Of a DNA stretch of 64,000 bases, positions 21,393-34,900 are shown in pieces. Location of the stretch: NCBI GenBank assembly GCA_949825045.1, contig OX463836.1, forward strand, positions 13,045,829 through 13,109,828, in the 5' to 3' direction. The position numbers and the translations under genes were made by a program. The DNA is from Argyresthia goedartella (taxonomy: Eukaryota; Arthropoda; Insecta; Lepidoptera; Argyresthiidae). The notes under the pieces are model-generated. The model was not told the origin of the DNA, did no database searches, and saw only the letters and a list, made by a program, of their open reading frames with translations. Position 1 is the first letter of the stretch; each line of letters starts with the position of its first letter.

Positions 21393-22458
21393 GACAGCTC
21401 ACATTACAACATGGCTGTTACATCAGTCGCGCAGAACTTTGCGAAAATAGTGTTTTTAGTTATTTCTTCAAAACCACTGATTATTTCTTAATTTCAAAAA
21501 ATGAGGTTTAAGATATTTTGTATACCTATTTTTAGACATAAGAATCATATCAATATTCCTTTTAGCAATTTATAGCAAGTTTTAGGTGAAAAACATCATA
21601 TATTTTTTCATGAAGGTAGTGCCCACTTACATATGAGGTTTACTTACAAACACACAGTTTGAAGAAAAGGGATGGCTTCATACATATCTTTTTCCAAAGG
21701 TGGGCTTTTGGCCGAGTTTGAAGTTACCCAGCGTCTTAAGCAAAGAGTTTCTTTCATTTGAGAAGACGTCGCAATAGCACACAGGAAGAAAGGACCAGAA
21801 AGGACCAGAGACAAAGGTTCATAGAACCACGCCGTCGTAGGTAACCTACTACAAGCTTACTGCGCATGTGTGAGTGAGCACTGGCCATTTGTCGCGTACG
21901 CGCCGCCACTGGATAAAACCGGTTTACGCTCATTCGGCCAGTGCCCAAAAGGAGGGCCTGCACAAACCACGTCTTATTTGTTGTCACCTACCTTATCTAA
22001 TTGTTTGATGTAGAATAAACTGAAAATAGTTATTAAAATGGTGTACTGACTGTTTGTATGCATAATAATAGACACAGAAAAGACATTTCATATTTTAACT
22101 ATCCTAAGGAGTCTACTAGGTAAATAAATGAATACCAGACTAGGTATACCTATTTAAAATGTTAAAGTAGGTAGCACAAACCATGTTATTTAGTTAGGTA
22201 ATTGTTATTAGTATTGTTACCCTACATATATTTATGTTCCATGATGAGTAGTTGAGTTTATAAGTGGGTAACCTCATGTGACGAACTATATTAGATACCT
22301 AATTTCAATGGCATACCGCCCTAAGAATAAGATAATAAAATCCGCTCGGTCAAGAAAAGCTCGTAACAGTTTATTAATTTGATTTTTTTCTCTTAGCCAA
22401 CCCTACTAATATAGGTATGAATTTTGCAGTCTCCTTAGAACCTTTCTCTCTATTCCTA
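21393..22458. other. no gene seen downstream of the reductase gene
   Basis: AT-rich. The 77-codon minus-strand frame at 21754-21987 shows no domain I recognise. 22570-22690 is a fragment of the repeat also seen at 31325-31410, 42660-42780 and 51520-51605 (CAACACTTGTTT and TTTTGAGGT-type blocks). Confidence 0.4.
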
Positions 22459-22464
22459 TTTATT
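22459..22464 (-). terminator. candidate polyadenylation signal of the reductase gene
   Basis: First canonical AATAAA on the minus strand after the stop codon at 22886, about 420 nt downstream. Placement is by motif only; variant signals nearer the stop are possible. Confidence 0.3.
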
Positions 22465-22885
22465 CCTCTGTGCCAATAGTATCAACGGACATGAGTTCCT
22501 CTTTTCTTAAATCTTAGGGAGCGTATTTAGGTTTTTTCAACCCAGACGTAACAGGACTTTTGAAAATTGAATCGCGATACTAAAATAAAATCATTCAACA
22601 CTTGTTTCAAGAAAAAAAAAATGCGATTTGATGTTTGTTTTGAGGTCAACAAACTATTTTCAACATTTTTTGTAGCTTGGTTCAAATCTTATGAAAATAA
22701 TATGTGTTGTTCACGTCGTTCAGTACACAGTAGGCGCAAATGGGTTCATTAATTAGGGTGGCAATTTAAAATAAAAACAAAATAGTGTAATTTTATCGAG
22801 TTACGAGTATATTATTCCAATAAAAATTATAAGATTATCTATCACATTACCTATTCAAGTAAATTATGTTACAAGTATATTTAAC

Positions 22886-22982
22886 TTAGAATACGCTTAG
22901 AATGATTTTTCCGTAGTAGTAGATCAAGTAGAATGAAAATAGCGCGAATATGATGCGCGTTGCTCTGTCCACGTAGTATAAT
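22886..22982 (-). CDS. FAR: FAR exon 13 (last): completes 465, residues 466-496, stop
   Basis: Acceptor CTTTTTACAG. Encodes [20 protein letters not shown], a C-terminal membrane segment preceded by basic residues, and ends in TAA at 22886-22888. Confidence 0.9.
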
Positions 22983-25900
22983 CTGTAAAAAGTAGAAAAA
23001 ATAATAATAAAATAAACACATTCAAAACTTGGTATATGTATGAATAAGTTACATATAGAAAAACTCAGTTAAATTCTTAAGGCACCAAAACTAATGAACG
23101 TTTTTTTTTTTCGTTGTCGAGATTTCGCCTCATAAGTTGAAGGTCCCAGGTTCGAATTCCGGCAGGGGAAAAAGAAAACAAACCCCGGCCCTTGGATTTT
23201 TATAATATGTTTGTGAAGTCGTTGTCTCTAGTTCAGACTACAAAGTGTAGGGCCAGGAGTAACGAAAGTGCCTGTGTACAGGTTGTAACAGAAAGGTGTA
23301 GTTATATTTTAGAGGGTTGATAGGAACATCATTCTGAACAACTTTTACTATGAAACCGATTTATTTTTTACTTTATTTTTCACTTCTTCATTCAAATCAA
23401 GTTCTTTTGATGAGGCAATGAAGTAATACAATTAAATATAAGCATTTTTTAAATCATCAATATTAAACAAAAATCTTAAGAATATACTTATTCAAAGTTG
23501 TAAGTTTGAGGCACTGGCATACAAATATTATATTTACTGAGCAGCACTTACATCAGCTGTATAATTTACGATTAGTATAAATATCTAGAATAGCAATAAG
23601 CAGTCAATGCAAAACATCATTATGTAGACAATGGTCAGAGCCTTAAATTATGTCCAATATATATTAATTTATTAAGTTACGGCTAGTATTTAATTGCACA
23701 TCAAAAATACTGATTTTCACAGCAAAAAAGGATCAGCAGAAACACTTTTTTAAGTTTTAAGTATTTTTGTTGTTCTTACATGTTCAACCTGATACGAACG
23801 ATAAAGGGGGCTGCGCTTCGCTCACCCCCTTTACCCTTCACCTAAGCTACCGCAGTATTTGGCCCAGATATTTGCTGTAAAAATCAGTATATTTGCTGTG
23901 CAAATCAGAATTTTTGATCTGGAGTAATATTTCCCTTATGAAATATGCCTTCGAAGGTAAGGCCTTATGTAGTATGCCATTTGTAAGGTTAAATTTAAAC
24001 ATAATTGCTCTTAATATCTTGAATATTCTGGTGGTCATCCCGAATCATTTTTTTTCGTAATAACTAAGCAGATTTACTCATCATAAAAATAAGTATATTC
24101 TTGACAAACATGAGTACACTTGATAAACAGTGCAGTTTCAAATATATATATATATATAATGGAGGAGAAGGAGGCCATAATTTAATGATTTTAAGGTATT
24201 TGTCACCGATATTTTGTTAAGGCTAGTCGCACATCAAAAATACTGATTTGCACAGCAAAAACACTTTTTATATTTAAATATTTTATGTGTTCTCAAGTTT
24301 ATGTTTTAAGTATTTTTTGTTGTTCTCACATGTTCAACCTAACACGAAGGACCTAAGCTACCGCAGCATTTTGCCCTGATATTTGCTGTGCAAATCAGTA
24401 TTTTTGATGTGCAGTTTCCTATTTCCCTTTTTTATTTGCTTCAGTGCCGTGTGAAGTCGGGCGTCACTTTACAAATCAACACCCTGTATAAGTAAATGTT
24501 GTACTCACTGTCTGTTCAGCTTCCTGGCTTGCGGCAGCGTGGACGGGTCCTCCTTGCAGCAGAACTCGCGAGCACCCTTTATGTAGTCCCGGATGTACTC
24601 ACTCCACTCGATTTTCTGAGGAAACATTACAAATGTCATTCGTTCTTCTCTTCTTCTGCAACTTCTTTTTATTACTGACGTGACCTCTTTTGAGGTTATT
24701 TTTCCCCGTTAATTTGACCAGTTTAAGTAGATTCACATTCTGACTCTTCCTTCTCAGTACATTTTTGTGAATAAATTGTATGTCTATTATTGTGCATAAA
24801 AAATGCGATAAACACAATTTGGTAACTAGATATAACAATAAATGGTCCAGCTACTCTAGAAGACTCCTCAAAAATTTAAATTTCGTCATCGGCCAATGTA
24901 TACGATTTTACAGTAATGTCCCCGATAGTACTATATGCTTAATTAGCACATAAATTCAAAACATTTAATTAACTCAGTGTCAAATCATCTAGAAGACGTA
25001 AATCCTTGGGGATAAACTGCTTCTTCTCCCATTGATTATCTTAAAAACAAACTTAAGTGAAATCATGTATTATTAGTTATAAGAGAGAGCCTTTGAAGTA
25101 TTAATTGAATGACGTGCTCTAAGAGATATGTAATTTTCGAACAGAATAAACAATATTTTGATTTGATTTAATTTGATTTGAGTTCTCGATAGAAATTAAC
25201 GTCTTGAGAATGTTTTGTTGCTACTAGCACTACCCAGGAGAACGTGCAGGATGATAGGAACCAAGTATCTCCTACGGACCTGAGTAACAGTCTTCCTAGC
25301 GCCATCAGAGACAGCCCGTCACTGTCTATTTTTAAAAGTCGCATAAAAAAAACATTATCTTTCTCTTTCAAACTAGACTTATGTAGGTATAATGCTTTGA
25401 TATTTATTCTGTAGTATACTTTTGTCTATTTGTATTGATATTATGTATTTATGTACATATTAGAAATTAGTTTATTATTTTAATATTTTAACGTTGTGCA
25501 CATGTCTACCTGTTCTTTCATGTATTCTGTCCATATTAGGTTTGCTGGAAGAAATCTCTTTTTAGAGATAAGCTCGCCTTTGTCACCTAGTTTCCATTTT
25601 GATGTATCTGTATCGTCTGTTTTTGTGCAATAAATTATAAATAAAAACAGTCCCCCAGTTATTCTCAATTTACCATTTGAAATATCAACTTCGAAATATG
25701 ACTACATTCTCGAAATACGGGTCATAAGCTTAAGTAGGGTATACATTATATCCCTGAACACCTCTTTAAATGTGAATATACCTTTCTGTTCCCACTTTGA
25801 CAGTATGCATTAGAGATGCAACGAATTTTCGGCAACTATTCGATATTCGGAAACGGCCGAATGTTGCAGAATATTCGGCCGTATACCGAATGTTAAAATA

Positions 25901-28900
25901 TGAAATAAAATTGTATAGATCGTGATAAATAAAATCGGACAAGTATCAAAGAAACGCGTCTGAAATAAATCACCGCGAAGGTAACTAAAGCGACAAGAAA
26001 TAACAAATTACAAGCCACAATGGTGACCTTTTTAGTAATACAGACTATTAGTACTACAATCTGGCAGTAAACTTAAGAAAAAAAGTCACGTATAGACAAG
26101 ATAAGCTCGCGAAAAAAATTGGGTTTGCAACGAATCTGTCACCCGTGACATATAGAACTTCCCACATTTTTTATGAGCATATTCGCGCGTATTCGGCGCT
26201 TCGGCCAAGAACCTGGCCGAATGTTTACAATTCGGTATTCGGCCAAATCACTATTCGTTGCTTCTACAGTATACATGAATAGTTACTGACCTTCATATCC
26301 GTATAAAAGATATCGTTGTCCTGAGTGGAAACTCTTTTCTGTAGTGACAAGAAGTGGTCGTTTTTGAAGTCCCACTCCTTTGTGGTGTAGTACTGTAATA
26401 CATCAAGGCCTGCGCAAACTTTCTTCTGAATCTTTATCATGCTGAAAATAGAAATGCAATAGTAGTTTATGTGACTCCTACATAATGGAGGGCATTAATA
26501 CTCGAGAGTAGGTTTATGAAACGAGCTGAAATCGAGTTTCATAATAATATCACTAGAATGCCAAATTATGTAAAGTTACATACACTAGTTTATCTACACA
26601 CATATCATAAGCTCTCTTTGATGTGTTCAGGAACCGCATGTTCGACCGGCATTGTGGCATTGATCATTGCTCTGCACTTATTTAGCTTGTTCAGTAGTGC
26701 CAACTTCACAGACAAACTAGGCGCGGCACGCAGGTGGGCGTCGGCGTTCGAAATTTGAATGTCATAATTTGACAAATTTTGGTACATTATGGTCGTAATG
26801 ATCAATATTCAGATAAGAAATGAGTTTTTACCAAGAAGTTTATCATTATGCTGGTCGTAACGTGTGGTTTTTGGATGCAGTAAAGAGGGTTTATGATATG
26901 TGTGTAGATAAATAAAGTTATGTAGCCCACCAAGGGGCATATAATGTCTTTACTCGATATACAGTATTTCACTGGCAGTCCAAGTTGTTGTTCAAGGACT
27001 GAAAAAATGATAATTTTGGCCAAGTATTCAAATTCGTTGGTACAATACAAGAAGGCGAGACCTGAGAAATGCGTTAGGGTGAGTGATCCCAGGGGGTTAC
27101 CACAACGTCATAAGCCGATTCAGTCTAACAACCTAAACTGATCAGTAAAATTACATTGACCGTCTTAAAACATGTCTTGTTGTTAGGTTATGGCGAATTG
27201 TAATGGAAAATATTGCCATGGTGATTGTTCTTATTTTAAACCCAACCTGAATCAATATCACAGAATACTTTATAGTACTACGTACAGAAAGATCACTCTT
27301 CAAAGACTGTTAAATGAATCACCTAAAATTTTAGGGTTTCTTAAGGAATTGTTCATAAATAAAATTCGATTCCTTTTTAATTGAATACCTTTTTGTTTAA
27401 CTAAAAGTAAACACTTTAGACCCAGCATAAAACAAAAGACAATTACATAGGTAAGAAGGTAGGTACCTATCTAGCCTTAGAATTTAACAATAGCCTGAAT
27501 ACCTCATAAATAACACCTGTCTTCGACAGAGTGGACTAAAATTCACAAACACAAATCGCACGTAGGTATCCCTACCGTGATCAAACGAGACAGGAGTTTA
27601 CAGGACGACTTTGTGAAATATATAAAAAAAAGCTCTCAGGCATTGTGATGCGGCGCAATCTAGCCTGCACGGGCGGGACAACCGATTCTGTAGGTGCTTA
27701 GCGATTGTTGTACGCAGCGCAGGTGCGAGCTAGATTACGCTTTATTGTCGCGCAGCGAGAGTAGCTATTTATTTAAGTGTATTTGAGGAGTGATCTTTCT
27801 GTACGTAGTACTATTAAGTATTCTGTGCCTAAACCTCTGAGTGAGACCCCCCTGTCAGTATATACAGGTTGTGGTAACACCCCAGAGGCGTGCGTGACAC
27901 TGTAGATGTGCAACATGTCTGTGGTGTGCACGCTCTCAGTCGCAATGGCACACGTTTGCCCTTCTTTGGTCCCGCCTTGAGGCGCTGGAGCGTAGTTGGA
28001 GGCAAAGAGTTTCGTTCATCTGAGGTTATTTTCTAAAACACGTCATGTGATCTTTCAAGTACACTTGACACTGGCAAAATTACCCTCAACTAATTTTGCC
28101 AGTGTCAAGTGTATTTGAAAGATCACATGACGTGTTTTAGAAAATAACCTCAGATGAACGAAACTCTGCCTCCAACTACGCTCCAGCGCCTAAAGTTAGG
28201 ATGCCATATAATATAAGAAGTAAATAGAATTTGACGACTTTAACTGCCACCTATACCAGCGCCATCTGCAATGAGCTTTTCAGATTAGTTGCCATTGCCA
28301 GGTCTCATCTTCTTGTCTGTTCTTAGATTTACCATAATTGTAATGGCTTGTTAACATAAACATAAAGATTTACATACATGCATTGCGTCTGGCGGCCCCA
28401 CATAACCAGAGACAGCGACGTCACACACATATAAACTTCCAAGACCTGGGGTTCTCTTTTTCAAACTTATAACTACCCGTTTTTTAGGGTTTCCGTTTTT
28501 GACCGTATTTTTTTTTAAACTCACAAAGTCTTCTTCCCCAAAACGAACAGCAGCAGGTCAATAAAGTAGGCCGGCAGCAGATGGGTCAGTAACAGCATCA
28601 CCTGGTGGTGGAGCCGGGAAGACTTGCAGGACCCGCCCGGGTACCAGAGGCAGACCGAGAACGGGTACTCGGACACGTGGCGGCGGCCTGGGGTGGGGGA
28701 GAAAATTAAAAAAATTAAATGGATCATCGATATTAATGTAAGGACGCGCTTTCCCGAACTACCCTACTTACTATTTTGGTACCAAAAAAGTAGAGCGCTT
28801 GGTACCAAAAATAGAGAAGCATCGGTTAGGATTTTTCTCACATTTAATAAGATTTTGACCTTTTTTCCCAAATTAAAAATAGTTTTACCTGTCAAAAAAA

Positions 28901-31900
28901 AGTGACACCTGTCAAAAAGTGACACCTGTCAAAATACTGACAATATGGTACAAGGTACTAACTAGTATACGTCGCGCCACACCTTATGAGCGGTGGCCTT
29001 GAATGCGCAGTAGTCACTTTTCAATACCTGTGCGTATGCGCAGTCATTGCCGCTAACGTCGCCCAGCGTTCTTAATTCGTGGAGCGAGGCATACCACTTG
29101 TACCATCATTGCTACTGGCCAATAGTATAAGTGGTCCGGAGGGCGCGGGAACCACACGTCAAACACCTAAAACCACGGAACTTCTTCCACGGGACTACTG
29201 GGAAATCAGTACCGTTGACGGGGCTATTGGGAAAAAAGTCTCACTAGTTCCGCCACCGGACTACTGAAAATAAACGGATTTTGAGACAAAAAAACATGAA
29301 AAGGTATTGTTTTTCAACAATTTATAAGAATTTAAAGCAACGTCAAACAGCACTAATTTTAAACACCCCATCAGAAAAAGTGACTTAATAGTTGCTGTTA
29401 GTGTTTCCGTTTCCTTTTCTAGGCGAACTGAGAAGGAGATTTACGCATAGCTCTGTCTGACACTGACAACAAATGTTATGTCACTTCCGGTGTAGGTACG
29501 TTTTCCCGCCAAGCTGTTCCCGCCAACTTTACGAAACAGCAGCCAAACAGCTGTTGTTTCGTAAAGTTACTCCCGACTCAGGAACGATTGTTTAGCTTGT
29601 AACTAACATTTTTTCTCGCATAATATTGATTAACATGCTCAATTGGTCCTGAAAGAACCGCAACGTGCTTACACCTAAGGCCACAATTTAATGTATTTTT
29701 TTTATTTTTTTTTTATATATATATTTTTCTTCACCACCCTGAGTCGGGCGTAACTTAACAAAACAACAGACTGTATATAAAGTCTAGTAATCAGTAAACA
29801 GCTCACCCATTTCGATAGCTCGACCCCAAGTAATCGGATTGACTCCTGACTCTGTCAAATTGAATACTTGGATCTTTTCAGGCCTGAAAAAATAGTAAGA
29901 AATAATAATTAAAAATGTTAAAATTACTTTTAATTTATTTGTATGGTTACGATACAGTCTCGTAATAGTAGTATAAGTAACTGATTTACATACACTAGTT
30001 TATCTACACACATACTCTTTGATGTGTTCAGGAACCGCATGTTCGACCGGCATGGTGGCATTGATAATTGCTGTGTACTTGTTTAGCTTGTTTAGTAGTA
30101 CCAACTTCACAGACAAACTAGGGGCGGCACGCAGGCGGGCGTCGGAGTTCGAAATTTGAAAGTTGAAATTTTAGCAAGCAGTATAACATTGTGCTGATCG
30201 TAACGTGCGGTTTTTGGACGCAGTAAAGAGGGTTTATGATACGTGTGTAGATAAACGACAAAAAGGTATTGTTTTGACTTTTTACCATTTTGAAAAAACT
30301 GTAGAGCTAAGAACTAAAATCCATGATCCTCAATAAAAATAATAATTTCAACTTGTTGTTTGTCATGGACATCCAGGTGTCTTTATTGACATGCTATTTA
30401 TGCGGACATCAAAACAACAACTTTTTAAACGAGGCTTGACGATATATTTGTCCATACCAAATCTGGTCGCATATTATAGCTTCCGTGTGTGGATTTTGGA
30501 TGGAAAAAGATATCGCTCGATATATTAAGGCGCTACCTCGTCCGTGCAAAGGTCCTCGTTACTTCAGGCGGAAAGACCCGCAGTGTGAGAGGGACGGAAC
30601 GGAAAAAAATGTCATAACGTAGCGCTAAACCACAGAAAAAATATTTAAAAATAAACTACGCTATTTTGTTAAAACGTTTTTAAGGAGAGTTTACGCGTAC
30701 ATAATATCTAAATTTTGAACGCAGTTCCACAATTAAATTAGTTAGTATTTAAGAATTACAGGAAAAAAAAACAATTTAGAGGTATTTTCTCATCCAATCG
30801 CGTTTTCCTTAAGAGATAATCTTAATCAAATACTCTGTAAACGTTATCCCAAAAAACAAATCTGTAGATGACTTCATGGTGGAGTAAATGGATTCGAAAA
30901 AAACCCAAATTTTTTTCGTAGCACCTTAATGCCGGGACCTCAATGGATAAAACCTGCCGATTGATTGTAGGACTTCGCACATTTAGGGTTCCGCACCCAA
31001 TGTAGAAATAAGCCTATTAAAAATTAATTAAATTCAAAACAAATATCTGATTTATCACTACATTGGTATTGATTGATTAGTTAAATACACGAAATAAAGT
31101 AATTAATATTATCAGAAAATTTTAAGATGGGAAGTTAAAAATGTCTTCGGTACAAATCGGTCTTATTTCTTTAAAAAAAAAAGGAAAAAAAACAGTATAT
31201 ATCTACTCAACGAGCTCAGAACAACGAAACCCTACTCGATGAAGATTTTATTTCGTACCCCTTTTCGGCGGTTCGTAACCAGTTGCATTCGAATATTTAC
31301 CACAAAACATATTAAACATCGTTTAACCTCAAAACAAACGTCAAATCCCATACACTTTTGATTTTAAACAAGTGTTGAACAGCAGTTATTTTTTTGTGGT
31401 AAGGCCCTTATTGTCCTAGTACAGGTACATACTATTTGTAACTCCTGTGAGGTCTAAATAGACACCTACGCGCTCAATAACAACTTTTTGCACCGAGTAA
31501 CCATAACCCGCGCACATTGCGTCTATGCCTGCTTAGAACACCGCCATTTTCGTTCAAGTTATAAACGGCCTAACTTAGGCCTTAGGCGCCACCACCCATG
31601 TCCTGCGACGGAAGGTGGAACTAAATACGCTAATCTTACTGGCAAGACTAATGTGGCGCCACGGCTGTAGGACTTGAGTGGTGGCGAGGACTCCAGGCTG
31701 AATGGGCCAGGTTCTGAACCCTATCATTTACATCCATCACATTACACTTGAAGACAATTTCACTCACCTATCAATAGCTGTAGTGTAAGCCAGCAAAATG
31801 GTGGCATTTACGACAATATCGACAGGGATAATGTCGGCTTTGTAGTCCCCATTGCAATGCATTGTACGAATCACGCCTAGATAGGAAAGAAAACATATAT

Positions 31901-34900
31901 TTACAATGTATTTTAAATACTATGTGATTCAAATATCAATAGCACTGACAAAACCGGAATATTATTCATGCGCATTTCATACGCCATCAAAGATTATAGT
32001 ATCTGTGATCAAAGCAAATGGCAAATGCAAAGTGGCAGAACTAAACAAGCGAATTTGATGAAATATTAATAGGACTGAGTTTTACAAATGATATTTAATC
32101 TCAACACTAGATGGCAGCAGCTGATATACAGCTGCTGCCATCTAGTGTTGAGTAGCAGTAATTTTTTTTCTGTAGTAAAATGACATTCCAATCCAAAATA
32201 TTGTTTGCGTCTGTAAAACATGAAATAACCTTTTCGCGCCCACTGGTCGAAAATGTGGTGAAAGATAGTCTGTAAAGGGGCCCCAAAATAATTAATGGCT
32301 AAACAGGACAACAATAACATTTCTTTCTGGCCTGGTTCACAGGACAGAAAAAATCATTGTTCGCTTGTTTTATTATGGTTCTGTCAGATATTGACAGATG
32401 ACGCTTAATGCCGTGCGGGAGGTAATATCGTCCGTCGTGCCATGGCGTCGGTAAAAGCGTGCTTGACATGTGCTGCGAATTGCGGTAGATGGCGGACACG
32501 GAGGTACCAAACCTAATTTTTCTCAAAAACTAATTTTCTGTATAATTTATCTATTTCTTCGTAGTTGTTGCGAAAAGCACTGTATAATGTCGCGGCCAAA
32601 AGTGAAGTCCATCTATTGCTCACATTCAAGCTTCTACAACAATGTACTATCACTAGCAGAAGTGGAAGCCCACTTTAAAACTTATTTCCCTTGCAGCTAG
32701 CAGTGGCGGCTTACCCTTGCTTTTATATATATATTTTTGTCGAATTGCAAAAACTATTCAAAAGAACCCTTGCAGTGGTCTTCCACAACTGCTGATGATG
32801 GTACTATATAGATGTGAACTGTACCTTTCCCGGCACCGACAAGAAGGCCCGTAGCACCATTCAGGTTGTCGACCCAGCCAGGAATGGGTTCTTGGAAGGC
32901 TGCAGTCACTGAAATAAAAAAGATAATTTGAACATCTCTTACATATGATGCGCCTCTCCGCATAAACCTTCATGTGCTTCTGTCAGTAAATACCAAAAAA
33001 ATAGCGCCCTTGTTGGATTTTGTTATTTTTTAAATTAGGGATTACCCGACAGCTCAATTATCAAAGAAGTTGATTAGAATTTTGTGTTCTTCCACAGAGC
33101 TCAATGATATTATTGTGGTCTATGACCCGAGTATTTGACATTTCATATGTGCACTGTGGTCTGACAAGTGTGAAGTCCAAAGTACAAAGTCCAAGCTCCT
33201 GCAAACACATTGTCATCGTTTCGGACCGCAGGGGTTGAACCTGGAATTCTCTCACAATATTGGCAGTCGGCTAAAGTAAGATAAAATTTTCACCACTTAC
33301 CGATAGATGGCCTTGCTATCGCAATGGGGAATTTCCCTTCATATTGGGAGACAAGCTGCTCGGTCAGCGACTTTGTGTACGCGTATGTGTTCGGCTGGGG
33401 GTCGATGATTCTGGAATAAACGGACGCATACATTACTTTTACATTCATTTACATCGTTTCTGAATTCACATTAGGATTCATCTGAATCGTGGGATTTGAT
33501 TCCCACGATTCAGATGAATCCGGCACACAACAGCGGGGTCACGAACAACCGAGATTTTTTGTTCTTCCGAGATTAGAATTTGTGACCTTTCATTTGGGAC
33601 TGGAACATTGACTGCCATCCCGAATGGGATAGGGCAAGACGTTTGTTAATCGAACGTTCAAGCGTCACGTTGCTTTTGATGACCAAGTTGCTAATCCATC
33701 GCCAGCACTCTCTTGGGCTCCAGATGCCAACCCCTGACACTAATATTACGGAATAATCGTCCGTTGTACTTCCTAGGTAGACTTACGTATTTCTTCTTCG
33801 CTCTGCTGTGAAAGTTGCTAGCCCAACGCAATTACTCACTTGGGCTCCAGATGCCAACGCCTGGCACTAGTATTAGGGAATAATCGTCCGTTGTAATTCC
33901 TAGGTAGACATACGTATTTCTTTTTCGCGCCGCTGTGTAAGTTGCTAGCCCAATGCCACTACTCACTTGGGCTCCAGATGCCAACGCCTGACACTAATAT
34001 TAGGGAATAATAGTCCGTTGTACTTCCTAGGTAGATATACGTATTTCTTCTTAGCCCCGCTGTGTAAGTTGATAGCCCAACGCCATTACTCACTTGGGCT
34101 CCAGATGCCTCAGCAGGTCATCGTCCATCCACTCCACAGTATCCATCACGTGTCGCGGCTGATGAGGAGTTACGTACAGCTTCTCTTCCAGGATGTCCAG
34201 TTCACAGCGGCAGTACGCTGTTGATACGTGGATGAAGGCCTGGGGGCAAAATACACCATATTTTGATGCCATAAAGAAAACATAACTATGAAGATTGTTC
34301 AGTAAATCTGTCGTATATTGCAAGGTCAGCACAAAATTGTTCAATTAAAAATTACTACTACTTTACGGTTATAATGTGGCGGGTCACCCATGCCAGACAC
34401 GGAAAATGTGGCCCCCAGAATGCACTGTAGTAAGACAGAGAGGCTGTAATAAACTTCTAAAAAGATGATAAAGCCAATGATGATGTTGACATTGAGATCC
34501 TGGGCCAACCCGATGTGCCTGCCCCAGCATGGTGGCCAGGGGCAGCGTAACGCCAGTGAGCAGACCACTTGCCCGATGCTTCGACGATATCATCAAGTCG
34601 ACGGCATCTCGCTGAAGGCACTCGGCACATGAGCTTGTGGATCGCCACTATAGAGAAGTGGCTTATCATAATATTTTATTATCTGTGCTTATGTCAAGCA
34701 GTGGTTCGATGTGAGCTGAGCATGATGATGATGACATAGATTACTTCTGGCCTCACCTTAGGGTATGATGTGTCATGGGAACCAGAAACAGCGATGTCAC
34801 AAAGAAACTCAAAATCTGGAGAATATTTTTTCTTGCTCTCCAGCTGGGATTTAAACGAAGTAGCATTATCCATAAATGTCAATTTGACAGGAACTATGAT

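Noticed and set aside
21754..21987. 77-codon minus-strand frame downstream of the reductase
   Set aside because: No recognisable domain, splice context or start signals; could be chance.
33967..34224. Plus-strand frame across the exon 5 array
   Set aside because: Antisense to reductase exon 5 and its tandem copies.
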